Source: Symsagittifera roscoffensis (Eukaryota > Xenacoelomorpha > Acoela > Convolutidae). Taken from it: 64,000 bases of DNA. Location of the stretch: NCBI RefSeq assembly GCF_963678635.1, contig NC_087062.1, forward strand, positions 76,872,349 through 76,936,348. Direction: 5' to 3'. The notes under the pieces were generated by a model that saw only the letters and a list, made by a program, of their open reading frames with translations, did no database searches and was not told where the DNA came from. Shown piece by piece: positions 20,901 to 29,417 of the stretch (positions within the stretch are counted from its first letter, which is position 1; each line of letters starts with the position of its first letter). The position numbers and the translations under genes were made by a program.

Positions 20901-23219
20901 AAGATCGTGTTTAAGAACTTCGAGACCTTTGCGATGTTCATCTAAAATTCGAAATTCAACATCTTGCTTTAGTAGCTTGTAAAACGGTAGCAATTTATCA
21001 CCAAGGCTAGGCATATAGTTCCTAAAGAACTGTACAAAGCCGATTAGTCTCTTAACTTGCTTCGCTGTTTGTGGCATTCTGATACTACGTAGAAATTTTT
21101 GGATTTTGGTCTCTTCTGGTGAGACTCCTGCTGGTGTTACGATGTTTCCTAGAAATTTCATTTTTTGCGTACCTATTTCACATTTACTTGGGGACAATTT
21201 GAGTCCTGATTTTCGAATACATTCAAAGATTTTTGACAAGTTCGGAATTAGTTCATCAAACGTGTGCACTGCACTTCCTATATCATCCATGAACTGTGTA
21301 CACATATCCCCTGCTAGGCATGGATCTAAGTAGTGCCGAATGAATGAACTGAAACCCGTTACTGACTTATTTAGACCTTGCGCTAGGCATTTGTATGCAT
21401 AAGTTCGTGATGAAAAGTTAAATGCCAACAATTGAACCGAAATGTCATCTGCCATTTGTACACAATGGTATGCTTGTGAGCAATCAAGTTTTGTAAACAA
21501 GTTCTTTCCGGCAAAATGATTTGAGGCATCTGTCATATTTGAGATTGGAAAGTTCGTGTTTAAATAATCATTCTTGAGCGAATGGTTTATTCTTCTTAGA
21601 TCAATAAGCATGCGGAGTTTTCCTGATGGCTTTCGGTGAGCAAACAATGGGCTACTGTACTTTGATTGTGATAATGTCGTTATAAGGCCAAAGTAATGCA
21701 TAAGTGCAAGTTCAATTGTTAATTCTTTTCGTAGGTGGATTGGCGTAGGCGGACCTTGTGTGTACAGAGGTCGTTGGTGTTCCGGTGTTAGTTTGATTTG
21801 CAATTCCGAGTTGTATCCGACATCAAATCGATGTTTGGCAAATATATCCGAGTATTTAACAAGTAAATGTTCCACTTGTGACCTTTGCTCATTTGTCAAC
21901 ACGGAATTTTCCCAATTGAATTGATCTAGAAATGTCAATCTATCATGGTCACTTGATTTCGGTTCACAAAGTTCAAGATTCTTAAAATGGAGGATCTGGT
22001 CATAGATCTCCCGTTGAATTGGGGTAAGAATGTTAGGGTTTTCACACGTTTCCGGTGTCGGGAACCAAAATTTTTCATACTCTGGCTTTGGTTTGATAGG
22101 TTTCACGTCATTTGATTTATTCACTTGAATGAGCTGATTGATTTCATGTTTCACATTTTCCGGGTTGGTCATTTTTGCTAAAGCCAACGTTTGTGGGTCA
22201 ATCGGGATGATATTTTTCATGTCTGTTGATGTTAAGATCGAAAAATTTGCGATTGTGCTCTTGTTCGGCAAAGTTATTACATGATCGGTTACATTAAGTG
22301 CTGAAATATACAGTTTGCTATCATCTGTAGTCTCACTGATTGATGACATTAGCGCAATATTGGATTCGTCTTCAAATTCGGGGACTGGTACAACTGTTCC
22401 GATAGTATTTTTAATGTCGATCTCGGTAAAACACTCTAAAAGCACCGTTTTCTGCGGCGGAATAACGTATTTCTTCGAAAGGATTACTGGTACTCGGAGC
22501 GCTTGTTTTTTATGTCGTTTAGAACTTGGGGTTTTGATTTCATTTATTTGAATTGTTACATCGGGAAATTTCAAAAGATCATATTTCGGACAAATTTGTA
22601 CGTCGTGTTTTTTATAAAAACAGTTTCCTAGTATCATTGAATTCGCTGTTGGTAACACACGGAAAATTTCCGTGAACGTTTTTGCTGCAATTTTGAAACA
22701 TATTGTTGCTTCGATCTCTATTGGTACAAGTTGACCTCCGGCCATTCGTACTCGTTTCAATTTCGACTTTTGTGTCACTATTTCTTGATATAAGAATTTA
22801 TCCGTTTTAAGGTCGTTGAAATTTGTCTGTGATATAACATTTGCACACGCTCCTGTATCGACCAGGGCGCGCCTAAAGGTTTTGGGTGCGAATTGAAGTT
22901 TGACATAAGAAAGTGTTTTGTCGCTTTCCGGTATAACAGCATATAAATCAAGTATTTCGTGTGGAAATGCATTTGATAGCTTTTTATTGGAATTACTATT
23001 TTCGGCTTCATTTTTCCCCAATTTATTCAATCGTGAACGTTTTGAGGTTTTTATGTTTTTTCGGCGTCTTTTCGGTTTAGCGTTAGGTGTTTTTTGCTTG
23101 GTATCGTTTGTTTCGGTTTTTCGTTCTGACTCTTGAATCGGTGGCGCTATTAGTTTTTTGACTGATTTTGGAATGGGAAGGATTGTCCCCTTCCTTGAGG
23201 TTTTGGTCTCATATAACAT
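17571..23219 (-). CDS. pol: E1 Pol polyprotein: protease, RT, RNase H, integrase, macro domain (1882 codons)
   Basis: Open frame, -1 relative to gag with a 70-nt overlap. In order: aspartic protease (LVDTGA, about residue 121); reverse transcriptase with the catalytic FMDD variant at about 640-645; RNase H (CDASCHG about 794; LTDNRS further on); integrase with HHCC zinc finger (about 1120-1160) and D-D-E residues in QIDIVGP, LADLGTTF and VEKSHG (about 1189, 1247, 1283); a disordered proline-rich linker (about 1530-1560, runs of PPPP); then a TARG1/OARD1-type macro domain from about 1742 to the last residue. All catalytic motifs are intact and there is no stop, so the element may be active. 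The macro domain would be released by the protease or stay attached to integrase. Confidence 0.93.
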   Translation of the reverse strand: MLYETKTSRKGTILPIPKSVKKLIAPPIQESERKTETNDTKQKTPNAKPKRRRKNIKTSKRSRLNKLGKNEAENSNSNKKLSNAFPHEILDLYAVIPESDKTLSYVKLQFAPKTFRRALVDTGACANVISQTNFNDLKTDKFLYQEIVTQKSKLKRVRMAGGQLVPIEIEATICFKIAAKTFTEIFRVLPTANSMILGNCFYKKHDVQICPKYDLLKFPDVTIQINEIKTPSSKRHKKQALRVPVILSKKYVIPPQKTVLLECFTEIDIKNTIGTVVPVPEFEDESNIALMSSISETTDDSKLYISALNVTDHVITLPNKSTIANFSILTSTDMKNIIPIDPQTLALAKMTNPENVKHEINQLIQVNKSNDVKPIKPKPEYEKFWFPTPETCENPNILTPIQREIYDQILHFKNLELCEPKSSDHDRLTFLDQFNWENSVLTNEQRSQVEHLLVKYSDIFAKHRFDVGYNSELQIKLTPEHQRPLYTQGPPTPIHLRKELTIELALMHYFGLITTLSQSKYSSPLFAHRKPSGKLRMLIDLRRINHSLKNDYLNTNFPISNMTDASNHFAGKNLFTKLDCSQAYHCVQMADDISVQLLAFNFSSRTYAYKCLAQGLNKSVTGFSSFIRHYLDPCLAGDMCTQFMDDIGSAVHTFDELIPNLSKIFECIRKSGLKLSPSKCEIGTQKMKFLGNIVTPAGVSPEETKIQKFLRSIRMPQTAKQVKRLIGFVQFFRNYMPSLGDKLLPFYKLLKQDVEFRILDEHRKGLEVLKHDLLQATTITLRLPKPDLQYVILCDASCHGTGFVLMVEDYVNTENKGKTKTYAPVSFGSRLFNEPQLKFSIYYKEFLALYFALDHFAHFIWGASKPVIVLTDNRSLTSFFQSKSIPPSVWNFLDRVLAFNIVIAHIPGKANYAADFLSRMQTDPNASLSLRLTDKIPVREIHIDSTAKLPDASLNSIEIKEAFSDQVVMTNEIRQQLESLGLLETYMLKQNKIENSDELEAQAFVRLVGPTISAIDYSDPADLFSDLSDRSEPLDLKLEQEKDPDIQEVKNWITENKIPDLKYASSRRKKYAKQINRLELKDAILYRKFFNDTGQVKYLQYCLPKHLWQEVVYRLHNSPSGGHIGMGRTLEEFRKRFYFPGFTEFFVNIIRNCLTCLQLKKSSSRYQTPPLQPISSLQSFPGEMMQIDIVGPFQSPVYKFVLTGIDVFSKYLFAMPLTNVSADTVARELTKIFFTHSYVPKRILADLGTTFTSKLMHELASLLEIQVSHATLKHPQTIGLVEKSHGALKRILKLNTNEQWSDWHKYVPLATFIHNTSYYSSIGCSPSAIFHGRDPIKPLDLRFSTKALEAISVESDFVTALQDAMLEKFKETKQNIIDAYQRYRGYYDQKALAQPLNLHAFCLLLNPKLTTQSEFGSHSKQVWIPLYRVEKVLTNSNYLIRKVGTIYTQCVHRIRLKPIVPQQAPDDLENLDPTTFMTDPSLGKYRGEPELFDECIPQLLEDFHNPTTEEPSQIQGPSSVQLSVPLGAAPGPVVPPPPPPPPVVPAPHPVVAPAIPIVAPPPADEANEQIDNEDPHRDIQFPDPDAQPNNDDTLNLDLLFQEQEPIQTENQRPQRQAAFVARDRIHAQQVQFNKRVQQREITPPPLIVRRYGMRTLGGHEKAPTTFTSRHNAAARKKSIQEQAAIANENLSLNREEKGNVIKNSVKRAKQSLLGHRRSENRNDQTEDGQGPSTLNSIETPTNIVIGSGDILRFPGPIAHCVSSDFAMGKGLAKQIAAAYPEIKSSLLSIENPQIGSSIAYFEPTDKKFIYNLITKNLYFEKPMYYHLSVSLCQLRAQLNRHGIKEIALPKLGCGLDGLSFEIVYQMIADVFYNTDIKVYLYM

Positions 23220-24565
23220 TGACTGGCAGTATGGTTAGGGTAACCACATGTATCGCAGAGCACAGGGGTTGATCGAATTACGGGCATATACGGGCCGTTT
23301 GGGGCTTGAATGTCAACGTTTGTTGCTTGCTGTTGGTTGACTGACTGCTGTTGGAAGTGGTTCGATTGTGGGTACTGGTTCTGGTAGTTCTGATTCTGGT
23401 AATTCTGATTCTGGTAATTCTGATTCTGGTAATTCTGATTCTGGTAATTCGATGGTCTCCTAGGCCATTGCTGCTGATTCCCAGGGGGGAATGGGTAAGG
23501 ACTTCGGAAGTTTCCTCCTCTTCCTTGGTATCCGGATCTGAAGTTGTTTTGATAAAGGTACTGACCTCTAAAGTTATTATTCCCTCTGCTATAATGATTT
23601 CTGGGTGAGTATTCGTTCGTGTATTGTCCGGAGTAGGGTTGTCTCGGCTGGTAACCTCTACCTCCTCCACGAAATCCTCGTTGGAAACCACTATTATTAT
23701 TTGGGAAACGATTCTGCTGATGCTGCTGTTCTTGTTGTTGTTGTTGCGTTTGCTGATTTGTTGATCGCTGTGCGGATGTCGATGCTTCTTGACGATCTCT
23801 ATCGTTCATTTGAGTTCGAATTTCGTTCACTTGCTTCTCCATAGCTTCTTGCGTCGCAGTAAGCTTCGATAAGGCGCTGATAAGATTATCAGACACAGTC
23901 TCACTTATTTCGTTAAATCCATCCTCTGGATAATCTTCTTTTCTGCACATATCTCGGATGACCAGCTGTCTCCTTGCATACATACAAAGGTCTTGTACCG
24001 TGTTACCCGCAGGCTGTTCCATGAGCTTTGCACGAAGCCATCCAGGCATAGCTTTTACAAACAGTCTTCGAATTTGTGCGTCTCGATGATCCCTTACTGC
24101 GTCCAACCGTTCTTGACGATGTGCAGTTTCTCTGGCATGTCGTGCTGCTTCTAATGCGGCATTGACAGCTGCTGCATCAATTGGGTCAGGAATTGGTATT
24201 TCTGGCGTTGGGTACGCTTTTTGCGCTTTTTTCTGTAAGGTCACCAAGAAGTTTTCTGGCGTATCCTTCTTTAAGTCGCATTTTTGCTGTTCCAATTTCA
24301 AGACATGGACTTCTTGGAGTTGCGGATTACTGAAATGATCGCGCAACGCTGTTAAGCTGTCGAGTACGTTTGCTCTAGTCGCATCTGGTAATGTCTGGTA
24401 GAAACGAAGTGCATTATCACGCAAGTGGAGTTGTAGAAAATTCGCTTGTTGAGCCGGTAATACGCCTGCGACTCCGATGAATCCGTTGAAGAGTTGTTCG
24501 AATTGTGAAAAATCTTCGGTATCCGTCCCTCCGTACGGGTTAACTGAGATTTGAGCGTGCGCCAT
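23150..24565 (-). CDS. gag: E1 Gag (471 aa)
   Basis: The ATG at 24565 is the first long frame after the 5' LTR and leader. The N-terminal ~230 residues are helical, in the place of the capsid domain (NFLQLHLRDNALRFYQTLPD and MPGWLRAKLMEQP are typical gag stretches). Then a Gln-rich and Arg/Gly-rich low-complexity region, a block of NQNYQ repeats and one CCHC zinc knuckle near the C-terminus (CDTCGYPNHTASQC, CX2CX4HX4C). It forms the particle and packages the RNA. The stop codon follows an A AAA AAC heptamer, and the pol frame is open in -1, so gag-pol is probably made by frameshifting. Confidence 0.9.
   Translation of the reverse strand: MAHAQISVNPYGGTDTEDFSQFEQLFNGFIGVAGVLPAQQANFLQLHLRDNALRFYQTLPDATRANVLDSLTALRDHFSNPQLQEVHVLKLEQQKCDLKKDTPENFLVTLQKKAQKAYPTPEIPIPDPIDAAAVNAALEAARHARETAHRQERLDAVRDHRDAQIRRLFVKAMPGWLRAKLMEQPAGNTVQDLCMYARRQLVIRDMCRKEDYPEDGFNEISETVSDNLISALSKLTATQEAMEKQVNEIRTQMNDRDRQEASTSAQRSTNQQTQQQQQEQQHQQNRFPNNNSGFQRGFRGGGRGYQPRQPYSGQYTNEYSPRNHYSRGNNNFRGQYLYQNNFRSGYQGRGGNFRSPYPFPPGNQQQWPRRPSNYQNQNYQNQNYQNQNYQNQNYQNQYPQSNHFQQQSVNQQQATNVDIQAPNGPYMPVIRSTPVLCDTCGYPNHTASQCYMRPKPQGRGQSFPFQNQSKN
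23153..23159 (-). promoter_or_regulatory. Candidate -1 ribosomal frameshift heptamer, gag-pol of E1
   Basis: A AAA AAC in the gag frame, directly before the gag TAA. The pol frame is -1 and open across this point. This is the heptamer type used by retroviral gag-pro frameshift sites. Confidence 0.7.
23371..23450. repeat. 15-bp coding tandem repeat in E1 gag
   Basis: Four near-exact copies of AATTCTGATTCTGGT (plus-strand reading) plus a diverged one, encoding five NQNYQ units in the nucleic-acid-binding part of Gag. Likely to vary in copy number between element copies. Confidence 0.85.
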
Positions 24566-25103
24566 TTACAGTTTTATGATTTTCAGTCTGTTTTCAGTTA
24601 GGTTTGAACAATTTATAAAATTTATATGAACGAACTGGGTTGGTTTTATCACGAAAAAGCTGATATTTTAGCACAGCGCGGTTAAAATTGTTAGTAAGGC
24701 TAATTCAATGCTAATGCTGATTTCGATTTTAGAGTTTTCCGTCTTTAAGCTTCAATCTACTGCATTTACGCTCCTCCAATTTTCAATGATTTCCAATGAT
24801 CATGATTGATTTCAATGTTTTTTGATTTGAGCGCACACCAATTTAATACTTCTCACTAATATATAGCACAAGAGTCTTAATAGTTTGACCTACAAGTTTG
24901 TAGAGACGAAAGTTCTCGAGTTTTCCAGTTACTTCACTTGAATGTAGTTTCCTCAATTGACAGAATCACAAAACACTCATTAGTAAGTTCACATTTCTGA
25001 TTTGACAGTTGCTGCGCTTGATCTACTGTTTCAGCTCGCCCTCAAGATGTCGTCTAGCTGGATTTCGTCTAGCTGGATGAGTGGAGATTGTCACTGTACT
25101 GTC
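24566..25103 (-). other. E1 5' leader
   Basis: About 540 nt between PBS and gag start on the minus strand; no ORF. It should contain the packaging signal and the splice donor for env; I cannot place either. Confidence 0.6.
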
Positions 25104-25121
25104 GTTCGCGAACTATCACCA
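25104..25121 (-). other. E1 primer binding site
   Basis: Immediately inside the 5' LTR the minus strand reads TGGTGATAGTTCGCGAAC; the TGG start matches the CCA end of a tRNA. I cannot assign the tRNA. Confidence 0.65.
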
Positions 25122-25479
25122 TGTAATGCACTGCTTTTATTAATTAACCCGCATGGTTTCTAGATGTTATTGCATGTTATTAACTGGAGTTGATTTAGCA
25201 GTATCTCAATACGGACGCATGGGCCCCGACAGCATGGATTCTATCTCTATCACTTTCTCAGCTGTTTGAATTTAACTTTGGTTAGTAAACTTTATTACTT
25301 TCAGCTAGCTCGATATTCAATATTATGTCCCAACTAATAACTCACTATTTACTTTTAATAAACACTAACTTGTTCAACTGCATGCTTGGGATTTTAACAT
25401 TAATAATTTATGACATCAATTTCTAATATAGCACTTATTTCATGGCTATCAATAGCGTGCCATTTATGGGTACGCTACA
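25122..25479 (-). repeat. E1 5' LTR (358 bp)
   Basis: Identical by eye to 11607-11964, followed by the AGCTT duplication at 25480. Confidence 0.95.
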
Positions 25480-25484
25480 AGCTT
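25480..25484. other. Target-site duplication of E1, right
   Basis: AGCTT, matching 11602-11606. Confidence 0.85.
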
Positions 25485-26615
25485 AGATGCTACCAAATGC
25501 ACAGAACACTCCTTGCACAGAATCTATGAAGAAAACAAATTCCAAAAATTTTAAAAGAATATCATGGAAAAAAATCAATTACTTGCCCAAGAGCGGAATA
25601 CACAGAAATGATTTTTAATGAGAAAAAATTGCCCAAATTTTAGGCAAATTTGGTGCTGCTGCAACTACGCTGACAAAAAAAAATCAGACAACCAGAAGTC
25701 CGACAAATATTTCTTTGACGCGCGGACAGTTAGCCGCTAACAAAAACAACAGGTCCTGGCCTGATTCGAACAATTGACCATTGTCTTTATAGACACGCGT
25801 ATAAGCTGCTCGTCATATGCGCGAATTAGCGTCTGCCTTTTGACTTCAAATAATCCAAAGGTTAAATGATCGAAAAGATTCTGTTAACTAGTTGTGGACC
25901 CGAAAATAAGTCTATATTTCAGTTTGATAACGCTTGCTAATCGCAAGCGTAAAAAGGAAAACTTTAACGCAAACATGATGAATTATGCCTGTCTCGTTAA
26001 AATGACTGACACAGTCGAAACTAGAATCTCATGTACCGCAAAATAATAGGACGTCACAAGCTAAAACCTGTGAACAAAGTTTCTTAGTCTCAGACGAAAT
26101 TCTATAACCCGATATCAAAACACTTGCTTTAAAAAGCCAAAAAAAACATCAAAAAATCTTGGAAATCAAATAACTGCACTACTAGGGATGTTATAATTGG
26201 AGTCTTAAATAGTAGAAAATGCTGAACGTTCGAGAAGTAGACGGCCGATAGTCCAAAAATTGGATTTTATAACGAAGAAAAACTTCATACGTTTGCAAAA
26301 GTGCAGTTTCCACCCGGACTCTTTCTCCATTATCTTTTTAACCTCTGCGCCACATAGGTAGAACTATTCATTGACATTTTTGTACAGCAATTTCCTTATC
26401 ACTGAAATTATTGTAAGCAAGTTTCTTCTGATTTGCGAATTCTGTGAACAATGTGGCTAGGGAAAAGTCTAGTTAAGTCTCGGTTTTTGGGTATTACTCT
26501 TGCCTTACCATGGCAATTTTGGTATTATATTAAAAATATTACAGCTATAGAAAGATAAATAAATGGATCTGAGAATTATTTGAACTTTTACTGGTAAGTG
26601 CTACAGAACACTAAC
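25485..26615 (-). other. TBCC intron, right remainder
   Basis: AT-rich, with the second half of the split tRNA-SINE-like copy (to about 25500), another diverged copy (about 25690-25810) and a further one near 26225-26370. The TBCC splice donor GTTAGT starts at 26615. No exon is seen. Confidence 0.7.
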
Positions 26616-27268
26616 CTTACTTGGGAGTCGACAATATTCTGCAAAATCACATCTTGACCATCAACTTTTTCCCCTTGCAGCTCAATATTTTGATTTTTTA
26701 TACATTCAAATAAGGGTTTTATTAACATTTCGGAAGCGGCTGGCTGAGACTGGGTTTGCTTTTGAAGCGGTGATGCACTTGCCGACGTTGACTGAATCGG
26801 TTTCCTTTTCAATTTGAATGCAAACTTTTTCTTGGGTTGTAAAGCGTCCCGTAATGCAGTTACACTAATCTGAAGGCTAGTAATTTGAGACTTATAGCTT
26901 CCTATTGAACGTACTGGAAGAAAATTTGTAGATTCGTTTAAATTCTTTTGCAAAGTTTCTATTCGAATCGCTATGTTTTGTAATTCTGTTTGAAGAGGCT
27001 CTAGCTCTACGCCAGGTGAAAAGGTAGCATTTTCAATTTGGGCAAGTTCATAAGTCAACTTTTCGTATTCCGAAGAAAACGCAGCTGCAAAAAGATCTTG
27101 ACTTTCATGTGATGCTCTCTCTTTATCGCGTTTTTCGTTTCTTACAGCAATATCAGCCAGCCTTTGCGACTCTCTATCCGCCAGAAGTTCGCTCAGGTAT
27201 TTCTTTTTATCTTCAGGAGACATAACATCGCTGTTATTGTTGTCAAAATTCTCTACTTCAGATAGCAT
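26616..27268 (-). CDS. TBCC: Tubulin-folding cofactor C, exon 1 (N-terminal part)
   Basis: 217 codons plus 2 nt. Start chosen at ATG 27268 (AAAAATG): the open frame upstream of it is made of dispersed repeat A and does not look like TBCC. Residues 15-120 form the N-terminal tubulin-binding helical bundle, with the basic/acidic stretch KYLSELLADRESQRLADI and SHESQDLFAAAF. LQPKKKFAFKLKRK (about 143-156) matches the conserved segment after the bundle in vertebrate TBCC. The exon ends QV plus a split codon at the GTTAGT donor and joins exon 2 at 9249 in frame, giving about 348 aa. The single intron is 17,366 nt, of which E1 makes up 13.9 kb. Confidence 0.9.
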
Positions 27269-27520
27269 TTTTCTTGATATCTTCCAAATAACTACGCTTT
27301 TGTTTCCATTCAACTTGAAAAAATTAGAGGTTACATGCTGGTAAAAGTATTTGAACCCACAGAGAGGCGAAGCATAGCTTCGCACCAATTGCGATACCAC
27401 GCAAACAAAGCATGACAAATTAGCAAAAAGAAATTGATACAGAAGCTGCTGAGCTGAAAAAAAGTTTGAAAATGTTTAGAGAAGCTTGATCCACCGATAC
27501 ATTTTATATTTTTGTCTTGC
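27269..27520 (-). other. TBCC upstream region, squeezed between gene and LTR
   Basis: Only 252 bp separate the TBCC start from the end of the G-out 3' LTR, and about half is dispersed repeat A (27358-27480). If TBCC has its own promoter it must be here or in the LTR, which points the same way. Confidence 0.6.
27358..27480. repeat. Dispersed repeat A, copy 4
   Basis: GAGAGGCGAAGCATAGCTTCGC head with ACCAATTGCGATACC and CATGACAAATTAGC, colinear with the copies at 1722, 5146 and 11046. Confidence 0.6.
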
Positions 27521-28304
27521 TGTAACAGTCGCCTACTTCGGTCACATATGAGGCTTAAGAAAAATAGGCCCTATAACCATTGGCTCAAGAGTCAGGGACA
27601 CTATCTCTTGTGTTTTTCTACCTCAAGAACGGTCGGAGCCAATTCGGTTCGCTTGCGACATGAGACTAGAACCCGTTACAGCTTAAAGGCTACTACCAAA
27701 ATATCCCCCCACTCTAGAAAAAAAGAACGTCCCTATACTTAGGTCTCAAAATACCCAAAATACGCGAACGCCGTTAAAAACAGGGTTGGAACAATCCGTT
27801 AAGTTACTTTTTATTGGACAGTGGAACTTTGATCCATTTCAGATGGATCAACCTAAAACTCGCCTTATCTCAACATAACAATCTTAAAACACACTCGAGA
27901 AATTTAAATTGGTGTAACATTCGTCTACTGCAGTCACACATGAGGCTTAAGAAAAATAGGCCCTATAACTATTGGCTCAAGAGTCAGGGACACTATCTCT
28001 TGTGTTTTTCCACCTCAAATCAGTCGGAGCCAATTCGGTTCGCTTGTGACACGAGACCACGACCCGTTACAGCTCAAAGGCTACTACTAAAATATCTCCC
28101 CCCCCCACTCTAGAATTAATAACGTCCCCATACTCAGGTCTCTAGATACCCAAAATACATGAACGCCGTTAAAAACCGGGTCGGAACAATCCGTTAAGTT
28201 ACTTTTTATTAGACAGTGGAACTTTGATCCATTTCAGATGGATCAACCTAAAACTCGCCTTACCTCAACATAACAATTATAAAACACACTCTAGAATTTT
28301 AAAT
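27521..28304. repeat. 392-bp tandem duplication inside the G-out LTR
   Basis: Unit 1 begins TGTAACAGTCGCCTACT at 27521 and unit 2 TGTAACATTCGTCTACT at 27913. Both contain CACATGAGGCTTAAG-like, CAAGAGTCAGGGACACTATC and GATCCATTTCAGATGGATC (a perfect palindrome) blocks. The units differ at several percent of positions. Confidence 0.85.
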
Positions 28305-28822
28305 TAGTACTCACATTGTAGCACGCTCAAGAATCAGGAAGTAAATAAGTCGGTGTGCAACTCAAGAATCAATAAAGTAACTAAAATGAGTTTAATGTTT
28401 GTCAGTTTTAATAACAAGAACAAGTTTGTACTCTAGAATGTCAGTTCTCGTGAACCATTGGGGACACTCTAGCTGTCCACCTTTCCACCGAAGGTTCACT
28501 CTAGTCCAGTTTAGAATAATACTCCAATCACAACAATCCAGTTCGTGGGGATGCGCTCGTCTCTGTTCTAGATGGGACAGCTCTACTCTAGATTTTTATC
28601 GCTACTGAAATTGCGAATAGCAATTTCCCACTGATTTTTCTAGCAACTTTCCCGCGGTTGTCACTCGATTGTTCTGACTTCTCTTTTCTGATTTTCAGTT
28701 ATCGCGAGAAAATCGTGCATGACAGTTTCCATTCGAAATTTAAAAAAATTAAATTTCACTCCAAAATCAAGTGTTTTTTGCTTCTCTCAAGGTCAAACTT
28801 CCAAATATGACCGACTGGCACA
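27521..28822 (-). repeat. G-out 3' LTR (about 1302 bp)
   Basis: Ends inferred from G-in: on the minus strand it starts TGTGCCAG right after ACCGGGGAGTA, just as the G-in LTR starts TGTGACAT after TCCGGGGAGTA, and it ends CTGTTACA as G-in ends ATGTTACA. The partner LTR is outside the window, so the boundaries rest on this comparison. It contains an internal 392-bp duplication and many CTC(A/T)AGA motifs. Confidence 0.75.
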
Positions 28823-29249
28823 TACTCCCCGGTTTCGAGATTGATGTCCTCATCGCGTGCTGTCTTCTGCCAGTGAGTCCCAGAAAACCGAGTGTTACTC
28901 AAGATACAGTGCCAGTGGTCATTTACAGAAGTTTGCAGCAGACTTAAGCTTATCTACACCCCAAAATTCACAGCCATGTAAAATTTTCACATATCGCTAA
29001 ACAGCAATCAAAATCTGCACACACCTGCACCCTTGAATTCTCGCTTTCCAAGCCAATCATTTAAAATTTCTTTTGTCCTATTCAATCAGGAAATTGTCAT
29101 GCAGCATTTTGATTTATACAGTAAATATAGTATATTAATAACAATATTTGCTTTGTTAAAATTTCTTTTTCGTGAATCCACGTTTCACCCGGATCCACGC
29201 TCAAGCCCCCTTTCCCTCTCAAGACTCAAGATCCATTCGAGCCACCTAC
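28823..29249 (-). other. G-out 3' untranslated region and 3' primer site
   Basis: No ORF. Next to the LTR the minus strand reads ACCGGGGAGTA, the likely plus-strand primer (polypurine-type) site shared with G-in. A second purine-rich run (GAGAGGGAAAGGGGGC) lies at about 29204-29219. Confidence 0.6.
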
Positions 29250-29417
29250 TCATCTCGCACTCTTCGCCTTGGAGGTACTGCACCCTGAAGTACTAGATAC
29301 GGCAAACTGTCTCAACAGTTCCTCTTCATCATCGGAGCTAATCACAATCTCCTCCCAAGCCTTCAGCTGTTCGTAGGATCGCATCCATTCTCTTTGCTCT
29401 TGCAACCTCTTTGCCTG
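29250..29417 (-). CDS. G-out second coding block, last 55 codons, cut off by G-in
   Basis: The open frame that stops at 47489, on the far side of the G-in insertion, resumes here in frame and runs to TGA at 29250-29252. The segment is charged and helical, with a run of acidic residues (SSDDEEELL) near the end. It shows that the two ends of the interrupted gene of G-out flank G-in exactly. Confidence 0.75.
   Translation of the reverse strand, partial: QAKRLQEQREWMRSYEQLKAWEEIVISSDDEEELLRQFAVSSTSGCSTSKAKSAR

Larger units (their letters stand above)
11607..25479 (-). mobile_element. E1: Ty3/gypsy env-bearing (errantivirus-like) LTR retrotransposon, 13.9 kb
   Basis: Complete element on the minus strand: two 358-bp LTRs that look identical, 5-bp target duplications (AGCTT), a PBS next to the right-hand (5') LTR, gag, pol with a C-terminal macro domain, and env-like frames before the left-hand (3') LTR. 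The RT-RNase H-integrase order identifies Ty3/gypsy (Metaviridae). Identical LTRs mean insertion was very recent. It sits in the TBCC intron in the gene's own orientation, so its LTR promoter and polyadenylation signals could affect TBCC transcripts. gag and pol are open throughout; the only visible break is between the two env frames. Confidence 0.95.

Noticed and set aside
26588-27418. TBCC start at the first ATG of the open frame (27418).
   Set aside because: The first 50 codons are dispersed repeat A sequence and do not resemble TBCC; the ATG at 27268 gives the usual length.
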